Below are positions 1-6,278 of a DNA stretch of 9,245 nt, piece by piece. The first letter of the stretch is position 1; each line of letters begins with the position of its first letter. Under the pieces are notes generated by a model, which had not been told where the DNA came from, made no database searches, and was given only the letters and a program-made list of their open reading frames with translations. A program made the position numbers and the translations under genes. This stretch comes from Thermoplasmata archaeon (lineage in GTDB: Archaea > Thermoplasmatota > Thermoplasmata > Thermoplasmatales > Thermoplasmataceae), in contig JAKAYH010000065.1 of NCBI GenBank assembly GCA_021826835.1, positions 1 through 9,245 of the forward strand, written 5' to 3'.

Positions 1-530
1 GTAATGTATGTGCTTCCTGCAGGACTGACACCAATATTTCCGGTTATGGATGTGGTTCCGGTTGTTGATATGCCTGTCTTCGCAAGTATGGTATACTGGG
101 CTGCAGTTCCAAGTTCAACTGGTGCTATGGAGACTGGCTTCATGGCAACAAAGGCTATCGCTTCAGCCACAGCTGAGCCACTCACGTCAACACTACCAGT
201 AATGGGTGATGCTGAGTATCCTGAAATATTTCCAACAGTGAATGAATGCGTTCCATTTGCCACATGGAAGCTGATCATGCCTGTTGTGGAAACTTCAGCG
301 GACCCACTGAGTGATACGTTCCACTGTATTCCACTGGCTAGACCAGTCTCAGTGAAGGAAACATTGTAAAGGCCAGATGATACATATGGTGTACCAGTAA
401 CACCTGAGCCTGTGAAACTGCTGGACTGATCAATAACATACAGACTCGATGATACCATTAGTATAAGGGAGACTGCTATTGCTAAAATTACTTTCTTATT
501 TATAATTTTATTAATATGTTTTTTATACAT
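1..530 (-). CDS. Secreted surface protein with ice-binding-like (DUF3494-type) domain, C-terminus off the left edge
   Basis: The reading frame runs from ATG at 530 off the left edge (176 complete codons seen). Residues 1-12 are lysine-rich and residues 13-30 are hydrophobic, which fits a signal peptide or N-terminal membrane anchor. Residues 54-76 contain YNVSFTETGLASGIQW, the beta-sandwich repeat typical of Thermoplasmata cell-surface proteins. From about residue 138, ELGTAAQYTILAKTGISTTG leads into SITGNIGVSP, which I recognise as the start of the DUF3494 ice-binding-like beta-solenoid fold. Proteins of this kind are extracellular; in non-polar archaea the role is more likely adhesion or surface coating than ice binding. 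The start is supported by a TATA-like box centred about 35 bases upstream, giving a very short leader. The ATG at 540 is rejected because that frame stops after five codons. The gene lies outside the putative island boundary at about 1060 and is GC-richer than the island genes. Confidence 0.75.
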   Translation of the reverse strand, partial: MYKKHINKIINKKVILAIAVSLILMVSSSLYVIDQSSSFTGSGVTGTPYVSSGLYNVSFTETGLASGIQWNVSLSGSAEVSTTGMISFHVANGTHSFTVGNISGYSASPITGSVDVSGSAVAEAIAFVAMKPVSIAPVELGTAAQYTILAKTGISTTGTTSITGNIGVSPAGSTYI

Positions 531-560
531 AATTAATCATGACGCCTGAGCCTATAACCT

Positions 561-570
561 TATATAAAAA
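561..570 (-). promoter_or_regulatory. TATA box for the ice-binding-like gene
   Basis: On the minus strand this reads TTTTTATATA. Archaeal transcription normally starts about 26 bases downstream, here near 539-540, leaving a leader of about ten bases before ATG 530. Motif and spacing are seen; activity is inferred. Confidence 0.55.
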
Positions 571-638
571 ATACAAAATATTATAAAAAAAATATATAAT
601 GCATTAAGGTCTAAAAGTACTGTTAAATCAATGAAATA

Positions 639-689
639 CCTAGATATTAGTTTAATACTAACTATTTGTATACATAACTAATATCTAGG
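639..689. repeat. Perfect 14-bp inverted repeat (hairpin, 23-nt loop)
   Basis: CCTAGATATTAGTT at 639-652 is exactly complementary to AACTAATATCTAGG at 676-689, with 23 bases between. A second hairpin with a T-run follows four bases later, so on the plus strand the pair could form the body and end of a small RNA. It could equally be an operator or a trace of a mobile element. No protein-coding frame explains it. Confidence 0.6.
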
Positions 690-692
690 AAA

Positions 693-721
693 AACTGAAG
701 AAATGTATCTTCTGTTTTTTT
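693..721 (+). terminator. Hairpin followed by T-run
   Basis: AACTGAAGA (693-701) pairs with TCTTCTGTT (708-716) with one T-T mismatch and a six-base loop, and the right arm runs into seven T residues (715-721). On the plus strand this looks like a stem plus U-tract transcript end. No plus-strand protein gene precedes it, so it is meaningful only if the adjoining 14-bp hairpin belongs to a small transcript. Confidence 0.35.
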
Positions 722-997
722 AAAGCTAAATATCCAAACACGATTTCAAATGGCCATTAACTACAATTTCAAAAAAATTATTAGCACGTATGAATAACTT
801 GAATACCTATCCAATTTAGTTATCTGGAAGCAGAAAGATATATTGATCTAATCTTTTCAAAGCCCCCTTTACAACTGAGCACACGACGCCTGCAGAATGC
901 TGACCATATGATAATTATCTATTCAGTTATAAATCACGGATTAACAAGTAATTTTTAACTATTATACTTCACAACGTACCTTTAAATTTTTTTCACA

Positions 998-1066
998 AAG
1001 AAAATCCATCTCAAAACGTCTTTTATGCCCCAGATCAATCAACGGACATCTAAATTAGTGCGGGTG
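998..1066. repeat. Left copy of the tRNA-Gly-flanking repeat (putative att site)
   Basis: Two blocks match the tRNA-proximal sequence in the same order. Bases 998-1016 match 8978-8996 at 17 of 19 positions. Bases 1057-1066 (AGTGCGGGTG) match 9035-9044 exactly, and the last eight of these are the discriminator and 3' acceptor strand of tRNA-Gly. The offsets (7980 and 7978) differ by only two bases; the sequence between the blocks is only weakly alike. The simplest reading is the far attachment site of an element integrated at the tRNA 3' end, since diverged. Recognition of a shared target by different elements is also possible. Confidence 0.55.
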
Positions 1067-1191
1067 ATCTGGTACAAACCGATGTGGGTTTTGACCTACG
1101 GGTTCATGGCGTCACAGTTATGACCATTCCAGGTGATGAACTAATGGGTATTCTGCTGGGTGAGGAGGATTGCGGTGAGATTACCGTTTGA
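1054..1191 (+). pseudogene. 3' remnant of a gene upstream of the ATPase relic
   Basis: The frame is open from just after TAA at 1051 to TGA at 1189-1191. It reads as protein-like sequence (GDLVQTDVGFDLRVHGVTVM, then TIPGDELMGILLGEEDCGEI) but has no good start: the only early ATG codons are internal (1120, 1144). The open frame begins within bases of the tRNA-like repeat at 1057-1066, as if the 5' part was cut away at the recombination site. It overlaps the start of the ATPase relic (GTG 1175) by 17 bases, the tight overlap usual in an operon, so both were probably once one transcription unit. I do not recognise the family. Confidence 0.4.
1163..1168 (+). promoter_or_regulatory. Shine-Dalgarno AGGAGG deciding the GTG start of the ATPase relic
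   Basis: A full AGGAGG lies six bases before GTG 1175, favouring that codon over the in-frame GTG at 1160. The minus-strand genes that look leaderless have no such site, which fits an internal operon gene here. Confidence 0.5.
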
Positions 1192-1988
1192 AGACCCGAA
1201 ATATTCAAAGGGAAAATACGACGCATGGCTAATGCCGTGGATCAGGAAAAGAATAGCACAGAACAAGGATGTTCTTGGGCTATTTGTAGGCCCATTGGCC
1301 GTGGTAAATCTTACACCGCAATGGAGCTCGCATATACCTGCGATGTAACAATGACAGCAGACAGGGTCATGTTCGGTGTTACTGAGTTCGTGGATTACGT
1401 GATCGACTGCAAACTCAAAAGGGGCAATGCGTCAATCCTTGATGATGCAGGTGTATTCATGAACTCACGAGACTGGCAATCAGTCCAGAACATAGCCATA
1501 TCCGTTGTGGCTCAGTCATTCAGGTACCGTAATCTCATAACATTCATAACAGTTCCAAAGTGGAACTACATTGACTCACAGACATGAGGCCTAATCAATA
1601 TCTTCTTAGAGGCAACTGAACAACAGGGTGTTTTCAAGATCAAGATACCAAAAACAAACCCGTTCAACAGGAACGATGACTTGCTCACCTATCCAATAAC
1701 CCAGACACCTAACAAGGCATGAGAACTAGGAATGTATATGTCAAGACTGTTCACTTTGACATGCCACCTAAATGGCTCTACGAATCCTATGAGGAAAAGC
1801 GGGGTATTGAAATCAGAAAGAAGCAGAGAGAAGTCCAGAAGCTGTTGCACTCACTCACAGACAGCAGGGATAGGGAAAAAAAGGACAGAAGAGGTGTGTC
1901 TCAAAACTCACTCAAGAACCTAAAGCAATTCAGGGCCGAAAAGCCCACCGAAACGTCACCGAAACAATCACCGAATCAAAACCAGTAA
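1175..1988 (+). pseudogene. Broken P-loop ATPase of archaeal plasmid/virus type
   Basis: Joining three frames gives a P-loop ATPase of about 270 residues. It starts at GTG 1175 (VRLPFEDPKYSKGKYDAWLM) and reaches DVLGLFVGP; about one base is then missing near 1292-1294. The frame from there continues IGRGKSYTAMELA, completing Walker A (GPIGRGKS). A Walker B-like ILDDAG, then NSRDWQS and QSFRYRNLITFITVP, follow up to an in-frame TGA at 1585-1587. Past it the same frame reads INIFLEATEQQGVFKIKIP to TGA 1720. A frame beginning at ATG 1719 (ATGA overlap) carries VYVKTVHFDMPPKWLYESYE and a lysine/glutamate-rich tail to TAA 1986-1988. This layout is familiar from Zot-like or DNA-handling ATPases of archaeal plasmids and viruses, but the exact family is not certain. 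The last segment may be a separate coupled gene. The lesions make a functional product unlikely. GC content is visibly higher than in the genes to its right. Confidence 0.6.
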
Positions 1989-2137
1989 TTTCCGATGTTT
2001 CTCCCGAAAACCTATAGTGCCTCCCGTATTACTTAATTTTAAAAGACAAAGTTTTTTTTCTGTCGTGTGTACATGAAGAAAAAAATACCGATTTATTCGT
2101 TACTGCTTAATTTTAACCAAATTAATTATATGATACA

Positions 2138-2199
2138 ACCGATAGCGTGCTGATCAAAGAGACACGCCCGATAAGAGGCCATAACCATTCAAAATCGGT
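2138..2199. repeat. Nested inverted repeats
   Basis: ACCGAT (2138-2143) pairs with ATCGGT (2194-2199). Inside it, GCGTG (2145-2149) pairs with CACGC (2163-2167). Together with the hairpin at 2219-2243 this could fold as a compact multi-stem RNA, but the stems are short and could arise by chance. Confidence 0.3.
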
Positions 2200-2218
2200 G
2201 AACCCGTCTAATCATAAT

Positions 2219-2243
2219 CTGGTTCAGTGATTTACTGAACCGG
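2219..2243. repeat. Hairpin CTGGTTCAGT / ACTGAACCGG
   Basis: GGTTCAGT (2221-2228) and ACTGAACC (2234-2241) are exact complements around a five-base loop; one G-T and one C-G pair extend the stem to ten. There is no T-run on either side, so it is not an obvious terminator; an operator, RNA stem or replication-related site are all possible. Confidence 0.5.
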
Positions 2244-2512
2244 TGATGACTAACCATACGAATAGCCATTATCGATAATCATCGAAATCCATGATATCGG
2301 ATACAGTCCTGAATTTCCTAAAACTTACCTGCCAATGTCCTTATTGAATTCTCTTGCTGGTACCATGCCTGATAGGATTAAGAGTAAACAAAATCAGATG
2401 GCCTGTAACGGTGCATTGACATAATCTACATAATCCCAGTGAATAATGCATTATTATGTTACTGATTCTTACTTTATTAATATTCAGCCTTACATTAAAA
2501 AAGATTTGAGGC

Positions 2513-2541
2513 AAACCCTGCCGTTAGATGATGCGGGGTTT
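2513..2541. terminator. Strong stem downstream of the 2597-3415 gene
   Basis: AAACCCTGC (2513-2521) pairs with GCGGGGTTT (2533-2541), nine pairs with one G-T, loop of eleven. It lies about 55 bases past the TAA of the minus-strand gene. On the minus strand a run of T residues follows about ten bases later (complement of the A-run near 2496-2502), so it may end that transcript. On the plus strand the stem runs straight into TTTT, but no plus-strand gene is close. Confidence 0.35.
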
Positions 2542-2596
2542 TCTCCACAGATAAGTTTACAGTAAGTAACTGCGTGGGCAAACCTGACAAATTGAG

Positions 2597-3415
2597 TTAC
2601 AAAGCCAATTTCTCAAGGCGTGGAAATTTTCCAGGAAAAGCGTCTATAATAGATTTGAAAAGTGTAGGTTCATCCTTGAAATTACAAAGTGACCTATCGA
2701 TCCTTGTAAATTTACCTGCATTCCTATACTGTTCTGGAATTTTGATCCTGATGGCTGACCAATCGTAGTTCGTAAATTCCCTGCCGTTAAAACCATCAAA
2801 TTTATTGAATTCTTCAAAGATGTCCTCAATTGGAATCTCAATAAACATTGGGTCCGGCAGGGCTATGGCATAAATTAAAGAGGTATTAATCCCGGTGCTG
2901 TTCAGCTTGAGTAATGTCTTTACCTGGTGACTGTTTATTTCGTTCTTGTAATCAACAATCGGGCCGTATTGACTCTTTATCTCACTCACTATTAGTTTAT
3001 GGTCATGGATTCTTAAAAGTTCCAATCCGTTTGAAGAAACAATGTTGGATATGGCCAACATCAGGATTTTCTTATTAAACATATTACCCATATCGCTTGA
3101 AGAAAAGGCTTTCTTTAACACCTCTAAGTAACCTTGACCAGCGAAATTATCTTTACTTCTAATGATTTCCATAACACGCTTTTTCAACGGTTCAACCTCT
3201 ATATCAAGAATCCCTACCAACGATTCCAATTGCTTAAAGTCTTCATCTGCCAGTTCAGTAAACCATTCAAATACATGGGAATGAGCATGGTACACTGTAA
3301 AAGTTCCATCGATACTGAGATGCTTTCCTATCAAGTTCTCAATGTAGAACCCGAATGGTTGCCTGAATCTTTGCTTCATGGTGGTATCCATATTCAATCT
3401 AAGAATAATCATCAT
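2597..3415 (-). CDS. Putative PD-(D/E)XK nuclease-fold protein
   Basis: The product is 272 residues if ATG 3415 is used; ATG codons at 3412, 3391 and 3379 are also possible, and MKQRFRQPFGF from 3379 looks like a natural N-terminus. I do not recognise the family. The middle contains HDHKLIVSEIKSQYG (residues 137-151): Asp138, then Glu145-x-Lys147 on a predicted beta strand, followed by NSHQVKTLLKL with Gln164. An acidic residue, an E-x-K strand and a downstream Gln in a helix is the usual PD-(D/E)XK core layout, so a DNA-cutting role is plausible. The flanking regions (1-110, 190-272) show no other motif, signal peptide or membrane segment. The gene stands alone, 140 bases past the PIN gene, and may have its own weak TATA-like box (near 3421-3429 or 3441). 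Ends in TAA. The nuclease idea is inference from one motif. Confidence 0.6.
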   Translation of the reverse strand: MMIILRLNMDTTMKQRFRQPFGFYIENLIGKHLSIDGTFTVYHAHSHVFEWFTELADEDFKQLESLVGILDIEVEPLKKRVMEIIRSKDNFAGQGYLEVLKKAFSSSDMGNMFNKKILMLAISNIVSSNGLELLRIHDHKLIVSEIKSQYGPIVDYKNEINSHQVKTLLKLNSTGINTSLIYAIALPDPMFIEIPIEDIFEEFNKFDGFNGREFTNYDWSAIRIKIPEQYRNAGKFTRIDRSLCNFKDEPTLFKSIIDAFPGKFPRLEKLAL

Positions 3416-3555
3416 GTGAGATAAATCTTATGGCATTGAATTTAGCGTTCCGATAATTATGCTTAAAACGGGTTCATAACATTAACCTTTAACATTGCCA
3501 TAACAAGATTCATCTGCTAAAAACAAGGCCCATTATAAACTACTTAAATGGCTTT

Positions 3556-4041
3556 TTAGATTCCTATTATTCTTTTGCCAATGTTCTCAATATATTTGGT
3601 TATCTTCTTTGAAGTTATAATGTGGTAGTCTACTGTGTAAAATTTCCTTGCATCCTGATCCGCACAAAAGAATGCCAGAATGAGCCTGTCCGACCTTTGC
3701 ACGAATGAATCTCTTATTTTCATGAGATTATCAAAATGCGTCTGCCAGTCGTTTCCAGCGTTGTCAAGACCGAAAACTACTATCTTCTTTTCAGTTATCA
3801 ACCCACTAATATCCATCATTTTGATTGTAACGGAATCCCATGTAATCGAATTGGTATAAGGAAAATTAAGTACACGGTTTAAAACCTCTCCCATGGCGTA
3901 TTTACTCACTCTATACACATCGTTATACCAGTTATCTCTTTTAATTTTGACCCTGACGGCTTCGTGAATATCCCTATTGTCTGGAATCAGGTAGTTTAGA
4001 AGGAAGTTGGCATCAACATGATAAATGACAGTATCTGACAT
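3556..4041 (-). CDS. PIN-domain ribonuclease toxin (VapC-like)
   Basis: The 161-residue product has the PIN acidic set in order: Asp10 in YHVDANFLLNYL, Glu52 in YAMGEVLNR, Asp118 in RSDRLILAF and Asp138 in YTVDYHIITS. PIN domains are metal-dependent RNases; VapC-type toxins cut tRNA, rRNA or mRNA in the cytoplasm. All acidic positions are present, so the enzyme should be active. At 161 residues it is longer than a typical VapC (about 130). The gene follows the 4056-4556 gene by 14 bases on the same strand, so the two are very probably co-transcribed with the presumed antitoxin first. No VapB-type small DNA-binding antitoxin is seen nearby. It ends in TAA and is intact. Confidence 0.8.
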   Translation of the reverse strand: MSDTVIYHVDANFLLNYLIPDNRDIHEAVRVKIKRDNWYNDVYRVSKYAMGEVLNRVLNFPYTNSITWDSVTIKMMDISGLITEKKIVVFGLDNAGNDWQTHFDNLMKIRDSFVQRSDRLILAFFCADQDARKFYTVDYHIITSKKITKYIENIGKRIIGI

Positions 4042-4055
4042 GATAATAATACTGC

Positions 4056-4556
4056 TTACAGCATGCCCAATCTCTTAATATCTTCATAAACAGAATCAAC
4101 ATAATCTGCTGCCTTATTCTCAGACCTGAGAACATCAACCTTAAATTCCTTAGTCCTTGCAACTGCTTTATCTGTGTTGTACGACTCTGAGAACATAACG
4201 ATTGTAGATGCAATTTCCAGCCAGGTGTTATCTTTTTCAGAAAGGATATTTGCTAGTTTTTTAGATTCTTCTGACATCGGTTCATCTGACTCAGAATAAG
4301 AGTCTGTATTTAAACTGTAATACTCTTTAGCCAGCTCCTTTGAATATGGCCCTCTGAGATATAGGGAGTATGGATATTGAAACTCCTTTGTTTTCTTTTC
4401 GATCAGGAATACAATTTTTTGAATCCTTAACCTGTTGTCAAAGTTTCTATTGAATCTGATTACGTTTTCTTCAGATTGATCGACAGAATCAGAAATGTCC
4501 TCTTTAGAAATACCAATAATCCTCATCAGCTCAGATAATTTTCCTGTCAACTTCAT
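4056..4556 (-). CDS. Panacea/YwgA-like protein (DUF4065-type), candidate antitoxin
   Basis: The 166-residue product carries two signatures I associate with the Panacea (SocA/YwgA, DUF4065-like) fold: RLRIQKIVFLIEK at 42-54 and YPYSLYLRGPYSKELAKEYY at 61-80, followed by a helical half with WLEIASTIVMFSE (112-124). Panacea-domain proteins are known antitoxins that neutralise toxins of many unrelated kinds through one scaffold; archaeal YwgA-type members are largely uncharacterised. Placed 14 bases upstream of an intact PIN toxin, an antitoxin role is the natural inference. The N-terminal 40 residues are acidic, with no helix-turn-helix that I can see. Transcription probably starts just upstream: an A/T-rich element on the minus strand at about 4582-4599 is a weak TATA candidate. 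The start ATG 4556 is the first in frame. It ends in TAA. Confidence 0.65.
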   Translation of the reverse strand: MKLTGKLSELMRIIGISKEDISDSVDQSEENVIRFNRNFDNRLRIQKIVFLIEKKTKEFQYPYSLYLRGPYSKELAKEYYSLNTDSYSESDEPMSEESKKLANILSEKDNTWLEIASTIVMFSESYNTDKAVARTKEFKVDVLRSENKAADYVDSVYEDIKRLGML

Positions 4557-4619
4557 CCCCCATTTTTCATTTTACACATTATTCGTAAATAGATATAGTT
4601 TGCTTTTTTCATCAACAAA

Positions 4620-4883
4620 TTAATGATTGCCGTAGATAATGCAAACCATCATGTCAGAATTTCTATAAAAATCGTTACTACAGTAACGAAAAAGATAATT
4701 TATGAGGAACAGAGACCAAAAGGACACTTGGAATCTAGCCAATACGTTTGTTGATTGCCATAATAATGTGTCTTCTACAGTGTTACAGGATTGCCAGGTC
4801 GTTTGAATAGTATCATATCTTGACAATCTATAATATTCCGCAAAGCTGTAATAAATTAGAAGTTTAGAGTGAGTGATTAGGGC
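4620..4883 (-). pseudogene. C-terminal remnant of an IS4-like DDE transposase
   Basis: A frame open from after TAA 4884-4886 to TAA 4620 has no ATG start near its beginning. It reads FAEYYRLSRYDTIQTTW and later QSTNVLARFQVSFWSLFLIN. This parallels the C-terminal pattern of many archaeal IS4-type transposases: AE.YR.R..IE..Y, then T.STN.V.R followed by a hydrophobic helix ending LYN. The catalytic Glu of the Y-R-x-x-x-I-E block appears as Gln, so the remnant is degenerate. No 5' part, terminal inverted repeat or target duplication is seen. It fills most of the gap between the toxin-antitoxin pair and the membrane-protein gene. Confidence 0.4.
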
Positions 4884-4926
4884 TTAGGTTATAAGAGGAG
4901 GATTAACACATCTTGCTTTTACTGAT

Positions 4927-5028
4927 TTAGCATAAGCGTATGGCGTCCCTGATCACACAATCCTTAAACAAAAGGAACACAACCCGACCGCATTTAGTAC
5001 ATGGAGACGGGATTTCTTCGTCTACAGT
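4927..5028 (-). other. Open frame continuing past the TGA of the membrane-protein gene
   Basis: Immediately after the TGA at 5029-5031 the same frame stays open for 33 codons to TAA at 4927-4929 and reads TVDEEIPSPCTKCGRVVFLL, then FKDCVIRDAIRLC, with four cysteines including a CxxC. It could be a lost or readthrough C-terminal extension, part of another decayed gene, or chance. Confidence 0.25.
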
Positions 5029-5973
5029 TCAAAAATAGTATAACCCGGAAGTCAATCCTTTATATGGCTCGACTTGAGCCATTCCATATAAATTGACTTC
5101 ATAGTGTTCTATTAAATATGTTGACTCGCCATTAGTATCCTTAAGGACGGGAAAATCACTATCAATTGGCATCCCATTTTTCAAGTATCTCTTATTTACC
5201 ATAATGAGCCTGAATGTGAAAACCTCCTGCTTATCATTATGGTAACTATCATCGTGATTCACATATAATAACCTAGCAATGTGTACCTTATGCTTTCTTC
5301 TCAGATATCTGATGGCATAAATGATCGGAATTGCAATATAAAACGATAGAATTAATGAGAAAATAATAGTTTCCTGAAAGCCTCCACCGAAAACGGATAT
5401 GAGAATTGGAACAACTAACAAAAACATTATCTCATAGAGCCTAAAAACATTAAGGAATCTGATAGTATTATTAACTCTTGTTCTAACCTCGTAGTGATCT
5501 ACAGTATGCTGAGGATTGTCAATTTTATGCAGCAATGCATCTTCAATAGAAGTCATATCAACTTTGCAGGAATTACAAAAGGGAAACTTCAATAAATACA
5601 AATACCCCCTATGCTCATTAGTCATCTTCGTATTCGTTCTACTTACCATATAATGCAATACGAGAAAGACAAAAGAGTTCAACGCCACGAGAAATGTAAA
5701 CAGTTCGCTAAAGATTAAAGCTGAACTCCGTGAAATCTCAAAAAATGTGAAAACCAGCCCAACATCAACCAACCCGAGCTGTAATATTGTAAATTGGAAA
5801 GATAAATTGTTGCCTAGTATAAACTTCGAATCTGGGCTCATCCCATCCAATAAGGGATGGTTCTTCTCAAAAACTATAGACCTTAGAATTTTAAGTATAT
5901 CTACGCGGTAGTCTTTATCCGTCACGTTGGTTAAATATTTGCATTTATTAAAACAGTTTGTAAATCTAACCAA
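5029..5973 (-). CDS. Four-helix membrane protein of unknown family
   Basis: The product is 314 residues from TTG 5973; no ATG opens this frame, and GTG 5925 is an alternative. Four hydrophobic segments are visible at about 58-79, 85-109, 179-196 and 200-223. Between helices 2 and 3 lies a soluble loop of about 70 residues with CNSC (133-136). After helix 4 comes RYLRRKHK, suggesting a cytoplasmic side by the positive-inside rule, then a soluble C-terminal domain of about 85 residues. I recognise no family. Upstream, the frame is blocked by TGA at 5980-5982 and 6010-6012 and then open to TAG at 6106; downstream, its TGA stop is followed by a further 33 open codons. The N-terminus is therefore uncertain and the gene may be truncated. 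It lies 305 bases downstream of the HNH nuclease on the same strand. Membrane proteins next to nucleases are frequent in defence loci, but a joint function is only inferred. Confidence 0.6.
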   Translation of the reverse strand: MVRFTNCFNKCKYLTNVTDKDYRVDILKILRSIVFEKNHPLLDGMSPDSKFILGNNLSFQFTILQLGLVDVGLVFTFFEISRSSALIFSELFTFLVALNSFVFLVLHYMVSRTNTKMTNEHRGYLYLLKFPFCNSCKVDMTSIEDALLHKIDNPQHTVDHYEVRTRVNNTIRFLNVFRLYEIMFLLVVPILISVFGGGFQETIIFSLILSFYIAIPIIYAIRYLRRKHKVHIARLLYVNHDDSYHNDKQEVFTFRLIMVNKRYLKNGMPIDSDFPVLKDTNGESTYLIEHYEVNLYGMAQVEPYKGLTSGLYYF

Positions 5974-6278
5974 CGTCGTTCACGGATATAATGATCCACC
6001 TTTCTCAAATCAGGAATTCGGTCTACGGAACTTATTCACAATTCCGTTATATTCTTTCAACCAGATGTGCGTCCTGATTGATGTATGGGGGTCAATGAAA
6101 AATGACTAAGATAGTTTCTTCAACAGCGTTTTAAATGATGTGCTGGGTTCTTATTCAGAAAAACCAGTAAACTGTGATAGATACCTAATTCTCCCTAATG
6201 AAGATAACCAAATGCATCAAGGAACTGCATAACTATAATTTAATATTGCTACGATCCTTTTCTTGCCTGAAGCTCTTA
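5974..6278. other. Gap between membrane-protein and HNH genes
   Basis: No complete gene is seen. On the minus strand the frame of the membrane protein is open from 6105 to 5974 apart from two TGA codons (6010, 5980) and reads HIWLKEYNGIVNKFRRPNS, stop, FEKGGSLYP, stop. It looks more protein-like than random and may be a decayed 5' extension or an unrelated gene scrap. An AGGTGG near 5997-6002 has no usable start at the right distance. A TATA-like AATTTAATAT region at 6235-6245 has no gene in reach. Confidence 0.3.

Larger units (their letters stand above)
541..997. other. A/T-rich intergenic stretch without a convincing gene
   Basis: No frame on either strand gives a recognisable protein. 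The stretch holds the promoter of the left gene, a perfect 14-bp inverted repeat (639-689) and a second hairpin followed by T residues (693-721). From 722 to 997 I see nothing I can name. A short minus-strand open frame around 830-910 (with residues CSVVKGALKRLDQ) could be a gene scrap but matches nothing I can identify. Confidence 0.5.
1989..2596. other. Non-coding stretch with several hairpins
   Basis: No convincing gene is seen on either strand. It contains an 11-base direct repeat CTTAATTTTAA (2032-2042 and 2106-2116), a nested inverted-repeat region (2138-2199), a perfect hairpin (2219-2243), a short palindrome ATAATGCATTAT near 2444 and a strong stem before the minus-strand gene end (2513-2541). 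It separates the plus-strand element relic from the minus-strand cassettes, so an old replication origin or a small RNA gene would fit; neither can be shown from sequence alone. Confidence 0.4.

Noticed and set aside
4..369. Plus-strand open frame of 121 codons
   Set aside because: It is the antisense shadow of the minus-strand secreted protein, whose translation shows a signal peptide and recognisable repeat and domain signatures.
2243..2311. Box C (GTGATGA) and box D (CTGA) spaced like a C/D box guide RNA
   Set aside because: No convincing internal C' and D' boxes or terminal stem; short motifs like these occur by chance in A/T-rich DNA.
2444..2455. Palindrome ATAATGCATTAT
   Set aside because: Short A/T-rich palindrome without supporting context.
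4672..4689. Hairpin TCGTTAC-TACA-GTAACGA flanked by A-runs, minus-strand terminator candidate
   Set aside because: It lies inside the transposase remnant's coding frame and no gene end precedes it closely on the minus strand; more likely a chance palindrome.
5927..6109. Plus-strand 60-codon frame
   Set aside because: It overlaps the start of the membrane-protein gene in antisense, has no ribosome site or protein signature.
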